From positions 1-11,210 of the forward strand of contig JAIRUY010000023.1 in NCBI GenBank assembly GCA_031254175.1: a DNA stretch of 11,210 nt, written 5' to 3'. Under the pieces are notes generated by a model. It was not told where the DNA came from. It worked only from the letters and a program-made list of their open reading frames with translations, and searched no databases. Shown one piece after another: positions 5,885 to 11,210 of the stretch (positions within the stretch are counted from its first letter, which is position 1; every line of letters starts with the position of its first letter). The translations under genes and the position numbers were made by a program. Origin of the DNA: Treponema sp. Lineage in GTDB: Bacteria > Spirochaetota > Spirochaetia > Treponematales > Breznakiellaceae.

Positions 5885-7066
5885 CTATGTCGTTTTATGC
5901 AGCGCTTTTCCGGGTGACATGAATATTATCAACAAAGCGGCGGCAATTAAGGACAGACTGGCTCCGAATATAAAAGGAACGGCAGCGCCGAACATATCCC
6001 ATAACAATCCCGCTATTATACTTGCCGGAAGAAGCGCAATTCCTGCTGCCGTAGAATGAAGACCAAGCATTGTTCCTTTTAATTGAGGCGGCGCAATTTC
6101 AGCCACAAATGCCCGTTCTACGCCTGTAATCATTGCCGTGTAGACACCAAACAGGATGAATACAACCAGCATTTGCCATTTGCCGGATGCAAACGCAAAT
6201 CCAAAATAACAAAGCGCAAAGGTAATATACCCCGGTACAAGCAAATGTTTGCGGCCTATTTTGTCAGATAATTTTCCAAGCGGCATTGACAGCGCGGCGG
6301 CAAATATATGGAAAAGCAGGAACAGAAGAATAACGGTCATCTCGTCAAACCCTGCGGATTTTGCCCTTAGTATTAAAAAAGCTTTCGATGAGTTTCCCAA
6401 TGTAAAAAGAAAAACAACCAGCAGATAAAGTTTTAGCTGGCCGTCAATATTTTTAATGTTTTTCCAAAACGGCACGCTTTTTATTTCTTTCCTTGCCTGT
6501 TTTTTTTCTTTTACAAAAATAAACATAAAAAGTCCCAGCACTGCCGGAATCATGGATAAAGCGAACAGCCGTTTATAATCATAATCGCCGTCTGCAGCGC
6601 CGGAGTTTCTTATTATCAGGTATAAAATCAGTATTCCAAGACCGGCGCCGAACATATCAAGCGCTTTGTGCAGTCCAAACGCTTTGCCCATATTGTCTTT
6701 GTCCGTACTTTCACTGACCAGTACATCACGCGGAGAAGTGCGTATCCCTTTCCCGGCACGATCAATTACCCGTGCGGCCAATATGCCGACCCATGAACCT
6801 GCGAATATCAGCGCAAGTTTGTAGATTAGCCCGGGGACATAACCCGAAAACGCAATCAACTTTTTCTTTTGAAATTTATCTGTCAAATATCCTGAGTAAA
6901 TTTTTAATAAACTTGCAAGGCTTTCCGCAATACCTTCGATTATACCGACAAGGGCGTGAGTCGCGCCAAAGGTTCCGACAAGGTACAGAGGTATCAGGGG
7001 ATAAACCATTTCTGTACTGATATCTGTGAAAAAACTGATTAAACCGATAAAAAATATATTAAGCAT
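5885..7066 (-). CDS. Major facilitator superfamily transporter
   Basis: Inner-membrane secondary transporter of about 12 helices; 393 residues from ATG 7066. FFTDISTEMVYPLIPLYL (12-29), GIIEGIAESLASLLKIYSGYLTD with motif A (GYLTDKFQKKK, 59-69), DRAGKGIRTSPRD (102-114) and GLHKALDMFGAGLG (131-144) define one well-known bacterial MFS branch. A second motif A copy, GKLSDKIGRKH (264-274), starts the second half. Substrate is unknown; efflux is common in this branch. An in-frame TTG at 7114 would add 16 residues (NNSVDFLKKIVLYSP type), but neither start has a clear ribosome site, and the homology begins near the ATG. The gene diverges from the secreted protein at 7185 and stops 20 bases from the cyclase gene, with no hairpin between. 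Confidence 0.9.
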   Translation of the reverse strand: MLNIFFIGLISFFTDISTEMVYPLIPLYLVGTFGATHALVGIIEGIAESLASLLKIYSGYLTDKFQKKKLIAFSGYVPGLIYKLALIFAGSWVGILAARVIDRAGKGIRTSPRDVLVSESTDKDNMGKAFGLHKALDMFGAGLGILILYLIIRNSGAADGDYDYKRLFALSMIPAVLGLFMFIFVKEKKQARKEIKSVPFWKNIKNIDGQLKLYLLVVFLFTLGNSSKAFLILRAKSAGFDEMTVILLFLLFHIFAAALSMPLGKLSDKIGRKHLLVPGYITFALCYFGFAFASGKWQMLVVFILFGVYTAMITGVERAFVAEIAPPQLKGTMLGLHSTAAGIALLPASIIAGLLWDMFGAAVPFIFGASLSLIAAALLIIFMSPGKALHKTT

Positions 7067-7105
7067 AGGTGAATATAGTACAATTTTCTTCAGGAAATCA
7101 ACAGA

Positions 7106-7134
7106 GTTGTTCAAAACAACAATTTCTGAACAAC
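7106..7134 (-). promoter_or_regulatory. Overlapping inverted repeats in the MFS leader
   Basis: GTTGTTC (7106-7112) pairs exactly with GAACAAC (7128-7134), and its GTTGTT part can instead pair with AACAAC (7115-7120). The two helices exclude each other. In the minus-strand transcript they lie just upstream of the MFS ATG and around the alternative TTG start. This could be an operator or a leader switch; only the pairing is seen. Confidence 0.35.
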
Positions 7135-7184
7135 CTTAATATATGTTTATAAAAGTTCCTTAATTATTCTTCCGATAAATAAAC
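7135..7184. promoter_or_regulatory. AT-rich divergent promoter region
   Basis: This 50-base AT-rich stretch separates the divergent MFS gene and the secreted-protein gene. TTTATAAA (7146-7153) is a palindrome giving TATAAA, a 5/6 match to the -10 box, on both strands. No convincing -35 is seen on either side, and the secreted-protein gene has no clear ribosome site. Confidence 0.35.
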
Positions 7185-7892
7185 ATGAGCCGGAAAAGTT
7201 TTTTGTTTTTTCTCCTGTTTTTTTCTGTCTTCTCCCGTCTTTATGCTCAGGGGCATGAGAGCGGCAATCATCCTTTTGTTATCCGCGGCGAAGTATATGT
7301 AGATTTTGAGCCGATTTACGCAGGTTTTGTTGATGAAGAATACCCGCTTGATGTTCCCACAGCAAGCCGCCGCGCTCTTAAAGAAGCGGCAATGCTTTAT
7401 TCAGCGATGATTTACGGCTGGTCCTTTGTTTATGAGCCGGGGGAGAGAGCAAGGCAAATAGAAGAAAATCTGGAAATTGAACCTGTCGCGCTGATACGAT
7501 ACGGAGATCCTTCCATGCGTGTCACTGATACAGAGATCAGGAATATGCAGTTGAGGGTATGGACAGATTACCACTTAAACGATTCTCAGCAGCGCCGGAT
7601 GCAGACATGGCGTACCGGTATGATCAGAAACGCCCAGGCGACAGGTTACGGGCCGTCAAGTATGGAAGAATATCCCGGCTGGCTTGTTATTAAAAAGGAA
7701 GCGCTTGAGGATGCCGCAAGAGCCGCCTTACGCGCAATGCTTCGGGGCAGTGAACGAAACCGGCCGAAGGAAGCATCAGGTTTTATAAGCCTTGCCTCGT
7801 TTCCGCGTTATTTTATGGATGGCGGCCGCTGGGCTGTATCCGCCCGTTTTAGAGTTCAAGTAAACGAAATAATTCCGTTCGCCGTGCATTAG
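7185..7892 (+). CDS. Secreted protein of unknown function
   Basis: 235 residues. Residues 2-21 are a clear type I signal peptide: a basic start SRK, a hydrophobic Phe/Leu core and a LYA|QG cleavage site after Ala21. No cysteine follows, so it is not a lipoprotein; a periplasmic or outer-surface location is expected. The mature part is hydrophilic, begins GHESGNHPFVIRGEVYVDFEP, has a helical Arg/Ala-rich segment (173-192), several Tyr/Trp residues and ends in a beta-like RFRVQVNEIIPF. I recognise no domain and no catalytic motif. ATG 7185 starts directly with the signal peptide; a Shine-Dalgarno is not evident. It is a single gene between divergent MFS and convergent proC. Likely a lineage-restricted envelope protein. 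Confidence 0.8.
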   Translation: MSRKSFLFFLLFFSVFSRLYAQGHESGNHPFVIRGEVYVDFEPIYAGFVDEEYPLDVPTASRRALKEAAMLYSAMIYGWSFVYEPGERARQIEENLEIEPVALIRYGDPSMRVTDTEIRNMQLRVWTDYHLNDSQQRRMQTWRTGMIRNAQATGYGPSSMEEYPGWLVIKKEALEDAARAALRAMLRGSERNRPKEASGFISLASFPRYFMDGGRWAVSARFRVQVNEIIPFAVH

Positions 7893-7899
7893 GGAACAT

Positions 7900-7936
7900 C
7901 TGATTAACTTGACACCGGACTAAAGTCCGCAATCAG
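7900..7936. terminator. Hairpin between convergent genes
   Basis: CGGACT (7916-7921) and AGTCCG (7924-7929) form a tight 6-bp stem, enclosed by CTGATT (7900-7905) and AATCAG (7931-7936). It occupies most of the 57-base gap between the secreted-protein stop and the proC stop, the place for a two-way terminator, but no T-tract is present on either strand. Confidence 0.45.
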
Positions 7937-7949
7937 CGCTTCTTTAGGT

Positions 7950-8762
7950 TTAACCAAGCTCTTTTGCGCGCTGCCAAGCCGCTTCTACTGCTTTTATTAC
8001 TGTGCCCCGGAACGCTCCGTTTTCCAGTGCGGCAATGCCGGCTATTGTAGTTCCGCCCGGAGATGTTACCATGTCCTTCAATTCGCCCGGAAGTTTTCCG
8101 GTTTTCTGAACCATTGCTGCCGCTCCGATTACGGTTTGGGCGGCGTAAAGAAGAGCCTTGTTTCTGGGCAGTCCGGCGAGCACCCCTCCGTCCGCCAATG
8201 CTTCAAGAAAAAGATATACAAACGCAGGTCCCGATCCTGAAAGTCCCGTTACGGCATCCATCAAGGATTCATCAATCTGATCGACAATACCTGTTCCTGC
8301 AAGGATTTTTTTAAGTTCCGATTTTTTTTCCGCAGGAACTTCAGGTGAAGAGACAAAAGCGGTCATCCCTTTTCCTATCAGAGCCGGTGTATTTGGCAGT
8401 ATACGCACGACGGGCATTTTATGTCCGATAACTGTCTGTATTTTTTCGATGGACCATCCAGCCGCCATGGAAACAATTACCGGAGATAAACCGGAACCGA
8501 TTCTTTCTCCAATGACACCGGCTATTTCAGCAAAAACCAGAGGAAGAATCTGCGGCTTAACGGCAAGAAAAATATAGTCGCACTTTTTTACAGCTTCAAT
8601 ATTTGTTTTAGCTATTTCAGCTCCGAGGGAATCCGCCGCATTCATCGCTTTTTCAATTTCAGTATCTGTAAAAATTATTTTCATGCCGGGTGCGCTGTTA
8701 GACGCTCCCTTCATCAGGGCAAACCCCATATTGCCGCTGCCAATACAAGAAATGACACTCAT
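7950..8762 (-). CDS. proC: Pyrroline-5-carboxylate reductase
   Basis: Catalyses the last step of proline synthesis, NAD(P)H-dependent reduction of 1-pyrroline-5-carboxylate in the cytoplasm. The 270 residues are the usual length. A Rossmann motif CIGSGNMG (6-13), FLAVKPQ (65-71), RILPNTPALIGKG (120-132), TGLSGSGPAFVY (172-183) and MVTSPGGTTIAG (231-242) are all diagnostic, and nothing essential appears missing. The ATG overlaps the trpS stop as ATGA (8759-8762), with AGGAG seven bases upstream inside trpS, so translation is probably coupled to trpS. A hairpin lies just past its stop. Confidence 0.97.
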   Translation of the reverse strand: MSVISCIGSGNMGFALMKGASNSAPGMKIIFTDTEIEKAMNAADSLGAEIAKTNIEAVKKCDYIFLAVKPQILPLVFAEIAGVIGERIGSGLSPVIVSMAAGWSIEKIQTVIGHKMPVVRILPNTPALIGKGMTAFVSSPEVPAEKKSELKKILAGTGIVDQIDESLMDAVTGLSGSGPAFVYLFLEALADGGVLAGLPRNKALLYAAQTVIGAAAMVQKTGKLPGELKDMVTSPGGTTIAGIAALENGAFRGTVIKAVEAAWQRAKELG

Positions 8763-9757
8763 AAATCTACTCCTGCCGCTTTGCGAAAGCGCCTTACTGT
8801 TGCAGCGGCAATGGGCCGAGCCTTTCCGGCGCCTTCTTCAAGTATTTTATCAAGAGACGGAATATCCGCCATGATTGCGTCATAACGCTCTTTTACCGGA
8901 GCAATGCACCGGTTGACAACATGGAACAGTTCTTCCTTTGCTTCTCCCCATCCCATGCCTCCGGCTTGGTAACGGGAAGCAAGAGCATCCTGCTCAGAGG
9001 TTTCCGCAAAAAGTTTGTAAAGCTGAAATATCTGGCATACAGAAGGATCTTTCGGCTCTTCAACGGACTGGGAATTGGTTACTATTCTCATGATTGTTTT
9101 GCGTAACTGTTTTTCCGGCAGAAAAAGAGGAATGACATTATTGTAACTCTTGCTCATTTTACGTCCGTCCAGCCCGGGCACCACAGCGACATTTTCCTGA
9201 ACAACCGCCTGTGGGACTTTTAGAATTTCTTTGCCGTAGTTTGCATTTATGGACTGCGCTATATCCTGCGCCATTTCAATGTGCTGCACCTGATCTTTGC
9301 CGACCGGCACAACATCCGAATCAAAAATTATAATATCAGCCGCCATAAGTACAGGATATGTAAAAAGACCCATGTTGATACCGGCATCCGGATCATGACC
9401 GCTTTCATTGTTTGCCTGAACTGCCGCTTTGTAGGCATGAGCGCGGTTCATCAGTCCCTTTGATGTAAACGCCATGAGCATTGTTGTGAGTTCAAAAACT
9501 TCCGGTATGGAACTTTGTCTGTATAAAATAACTTTGTCAGGATCAAGCCCTGAGGCAAGCCAGCCGGCGGCAACCTGCCTGATGGCGGAGTTAAGCTCTT
9601 TTGGATCTTTCACAGTGTTAAGAGCATGATAGTCGGCGATAAAATAACGCGCGTCGTACTCTTTGGCAAGTTCAAGCGCAGGTTTTATCGCGCCGAAATA
9701 ATTTCCAATGTGCAAATCGCCGGTTGGTTTTATTCCGGTTAAGGATATTTTTTTCAT
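8759..9757 (-). CDS. trpS: Tryptophanyl-tRNA synthetase
   Basis: Class I aminoacyl-tRNA synthetase that activates tryptophan with ATP and charges tRNA-Trp. The 332 residues match the standard bacterial length. HIGN (16-19) in PTGDLHIGNYFG is the HIGH motif, PVGKDQVQHIEMAQDIA (151-167) is the family block, and DGRKMSKS (197-204) is the KMSKS loop. ATG 9757 is the start by homology; no clear Shine-Dalgarno precedes it. It is the first gene of trpS-proC and diverges from the NusG_II gene across 53 bases. No T-box or trp leader is visible upstream, so tryptophan-dependent control is not indicated. Confidence 0.97.
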   Translation of the reverse strand: MKKISLTGIKPTGDLHIGNYFGAIKPALELAKEYDARYFIADYHALNTVKDPKELNSAIRQVAAGWLASGLDPDKVILYRQSSIPEVFELTTMLMAFTSKGLMNRAHAYKAAVQANNESGHDPDAGINMGLFTYPVLMAADIIIFDSDVVPVGKDQVQHIEMAQDIAQSINANYGKEILKVPQAVVQENVAVVPGLDGRKMSKSYNNVIPLFLPEKQLRKTIMRIVTNSQSVEEPKDPSVCQIFQLYKLFAETSEQDALASRYQAGGMGWGEAKEELFHVVNRCIAPVKERYDAIMADIPSLDKILEEGAGKARPIAAATVRRFRKAAGVDL

Positions 9758-9810
9758 AGAAACAATGTAGCCAGTTAATTAAGGATTGTAAAGTATCAGG
9801 TTTTTGCCTT
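9758..9810. promoter_or_regulatory. Short divergent promoter region of trpS and the NusG_II gene
   Basis: Promoters for both flanking genes should lie here or just inside the opposite gene. On the minus strand TACAAT (9790-9785), 5/6 to consensus, could be the trpS -10 box, with a poor -35. TTAATTAA at 9776-9783 is a small palindrome. No plus-strand promoter stands out. Confidence 0.3.
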
Positions 9811-10194
9811 ATGCTGTTTATGATGCGATCTTCCCTGAAAATTACGGATGTTTTTATTATTCTGTTTGCCGCCGCTCTTGTGGTTTTTTCTTCGTATGCG
9901 GCGTATGTAAAACCGCAGGGCGCAGAAAGGGTATTGATACGAGCCCAGGGCAGGGAATGGACATTTCCGCTTGATACTGAGGAAACAGTTTTTATTTCCG
10001 GCCCTTTGGGAAATACTGTTGTGCGTATAAACGATAATTGCGCATGGGTAGAGTCTTCTCCGTGTCAAAACCAAACCTGTGTTGCTTCAGGAAAAGTCAG
10101 GCGGCACGGAAGCTGGGCTGCGTGTTTACCCAATAATGTTTTATTGGTTATAGAAGGAACAAAGGAAAAAGATGTTGACGCTGTTGTCTGGTAA
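9811..10194 (+). CDS. NusG domain II (PF07009-type) membrane-anchored protein
   Basis: 127 residues. Residues 11-31 are one hydrophobic helix, a membrane anchor or uncleaved signal. The outer part begins with a beta-type segment (40-73) and carries the family core ESSPCQNQTCVASGKV (81-96) followed by SWAACLPNNVLLVI (101-114). Cysteines are 77, 85, 90 and 105; Cys85, Cys90 and Cys105 are in the conserved blocks. Despite the name this is not a transcription factor; family members sit outside the membrane and their role is unsettled. ATG 9811 has AGG ten bases upstream; ATGs at 9820 and 9823 are also possible. Its end overlaps the next gene by 23 bases, so the two are probably co-translated. Similar pairs occur as accessory genes in Gram-positive flavin-based electron-transfer loci (from memory), hinting at a redox link. 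Confidence 0.82.
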   Translation: MLFMMRSSLKITDVFIILFAAALVVFSSYAAYVKPQGAERVLIRAQGREWTFPLDTEETVFISGPLGNTVVRINDNCAWVESSPCQNQTCVASGKVRRHGSWAACLPNNVLLVIEGTKEKDVDAVVW

Positions 10195-10738
10195 AAAAAA
10201 TTACGATGAAACATCCAGTTATTCTTCAAAAATAACTGCCATTCTTGGAGCCTGCTGCCTCTTTCTTTCCGCTGTTGAATACATGATTCCAAAGCCTCTG
10301 CCTTTTTGGCGTATCGGCCTTGCTATGCTGCCTTTGATGCTTGCCCTGGATTCCTTCTCCCTTCGCGCGTTTTTGGTTTTGACTGGAATCAAAATTTTCG
10401 GGCAGTCGTTAATAACAGGGACGCTGTTTTCGTATGTTTTTCTATTTTCTCTTGCGGGCACATTTTTTTCCGCGATGCTGATGTATGCCCTGCGCCGTAT
10501 TTTTGGAAAAGAACGGATAACATTTGTTGGCATTGGAGCGGCAGGCGCAATGGTTTCCAATATGGCGCAATTGGCGCTTGCCCGCCTTTTTATTTTTCAG
10601 GACAGCGTTCGCTACATTGCGCCGCTGTTTTTGGCATCCGGACTTGTTACCGGCGTTGTTCTTGGTTTTTTTTGCGAAGCGTTTGTCCGCCGGTCAAAGT
10701 TTTATGCCAGACTTGCGGACAAAGGATGCAGCAAATGA
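10172..10738 (+). CDS. Gx transporter family / 'heptaprenyl diphosphate synthase component I' membrane protein
   Basis: 188 residues with about five to six membrane helices (roughly 22-40, 48-70, 76-104, 116-140 and 149-170). Family marks of PF07456 (Hpre_diP_synt_I) are EYMIPKPLPFWRIGLAMLPL (36-55), GTFFSAMLMYALRR (96-109) and the GAAGAMVSNMAQL helix (122-134). The old synthase name is likely misleading: this family groups with ECF transporter S-components, so substrate capture at the membrane is the better inference. ATG 10172 has AAGGA five bases upstream and lies inside the end of the NusG_II gene; the stop overlaps the next ATG as ATGA. Both overlaps argue for one tightly coupled operon. 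The substrate is unknown; a quinone or isoprenoid precursor is a guess from genomic habits of the family. Confidence 0.85.
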   Translation: MLTLLSGKKNYDETSSYSSKITAILGACCLFLSAVEYMIPKPLPFWRIGLAMLPLMLALDSFSLRAFLVLTGIKIFGQSLITGTLFSYVFLFSLAGTFFSAMLMYALRRIFGKERITFVGIGAAGAMVSNMAQLALARLFIFQDSVRYIAPLFLASGLVTGVVLGFFCEAFVRRSKFYARLADKGCSK

Positions 10739-11210
10739 CAAGTCGGAAAGAGATTTACGAAAACACATTCAGCGCAAAAGCATTGTTTGTCGCGGGAATA
10801 CTAATGATGCCGGCGCTGCTGTTTAATCCAAGTACAGAACTCAGAGTGCTTCAATTTCTGTTTTTTTTGTTTCTTGTTTTTATTTCTGGAAAAAAAACAA
10901 GGCTGCCTTCTGTAATTATAATTATTGCGGGGATTACCGCGTTTAATCTTGTTATTCCTTACGGACGCATACTGTTTTCCGTAGGTTCGTTTAACATTAC
11001 AGAAGGCGCTCTAAGAGCGGGCATTCATCGTGCGGTTACATTTCAGGCGCTTGTTATGCTGTCAAAAGCGAGTATAAAACAGGATTTAAAAATGCCGGGC
11101 GCTTTTGGTGAATTATTGGGCGAATCCCTGCGTATTTTTTCAGGCATGATGGACAGAAAAATTAGCGTAACAGGAAAAAACCTTATTGCAGAAATTGATA
11201 ACCTGCTTTT
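10735..11210 (+). CDS. EcfT/CbiQ-like membrane protein (3' truncated by window end)
   Basis: An open frame from ATG 10735 (ATGA overlap with the previous stop, AAAGGA about nine bases upstream) runs 158 codons to the window end. Two to three hydrophobic segments are visible (17-29, 40-53, 60-74). The part after residue 80, GRILFSVGSFNITEGALRAGIHRAVTFQ and onwards, resembles the EcfT/CbiQ pattern in which a substrate-side helix is followed by a small-residue and Arg-containing helix and LSKASI. It is fewer helices and more divergent than a standard T-component, so the call is tentative. Together with the upstream S-component-like gene it suggests an ECF-type transporter; the ATPases would need to come from outside the window. 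Confidence 0.6.
   Translation, partial: MTSRKEIYENTFSAKALFVAGILMMPALLFNPSTELRVLQFLFFLFLVFISGKKTRLPSVIIIIAGITAFNLVIPYGRILFSVGSFNITEGALRAGIHRAVTFQALVMLSKASIKQDLKMPGAFGELLGESLRIFSGMMDRKISVTGKNLIAEIDNLL

Noticed and set aside
10524..10826. Plus-strand open frame overlapping the Gx and EcfT-like genes
   Set aside because: Both overlapped frames have family patterns and ATGA coupling; this frame has no recognisable features and is a shadow.
1..11210. Defence system, prophage, CRISPR or insertion sequence
   Set aside because: No transposase, integrase, nuclease, regularly spaced repeats or attachment-site duplications are visible; the genes are mainly housekeeping.

Overview
The window reads as a dense bacterial chromosome segment of moderate GC with mostly housekeeping genes. 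The best guess for the organism is a spirochaete, probably Treponema-like. That rests on overall gene style: a secreted lineage-type hypothetical, a divergent YmdB next to a TPR protein, a soluble divergent cyclase, and a NusG_II/Gx/EcfT-like set. It is an inference; no rRNA or other phylogenetic marker is present. I see no transposase, phage gene, CRISPR array, tRNA or rRNA.

Layout: (1) bases 1-160 hold the tail of a membrane protein and a strong hairpin terminator. (2) deoC (+) converges on and overlaps an operon on the minus strand, hsp20-ltaE, whose genes overlap at TTGA. The Hsp20 reading frame contains an 18-bp tandem repeat in its dimerisation loop, and its mRNA leader can fold so as to hide the ribosome binding site. 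(3) Between hsp20 and the next minus-strand gene lie three consecutive inverted repeats (2612-2725). (4) A two-gene minus-strand operon encodes a five-repeat TPR protein and a YmdB-type phosphoesterase homologue with most metal ligands replaced. (5) A 15-bp palindrome made of two opposed TATAAT boxes separates that operon from a divergent class III nucleotidyl cyclase-like protein (+). (6) An MFS transporter (-) converges on the cyclase gene and diverges from a secreted protein of unknown function (+). (7) trpS-proC (-) form an operon with an ATGA overlap. (8) Diverging from trpS, three overlapping plus-strand genes encode a NusG domain II membrane-anchored protein, a Gx/'heptaprenyl diphosphate synthase component I' membrane protein, and an EcfT/CbiQ-like membrane protein that runs off the window end.

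How the genes work together: most clusters have separate jobs (deoxynucleoside catabolism, threonine/glycine metabolism plus stress chaperone, proline synthesis and Trp-tRNA charging). The last three overlapping genes are the clearest candidate for an under-described system: an S-component-like and a T-component-like membrane protein co-translated with a Cys-containing extracytoplasmic NusG_II protein. The cyclase-like protein with non-canonical substrate-selecting residues, the ligand-poor YmdB homologue and the hsp20 leader are the other items most worth testing. No stretch over 300 bases lacks a gene.
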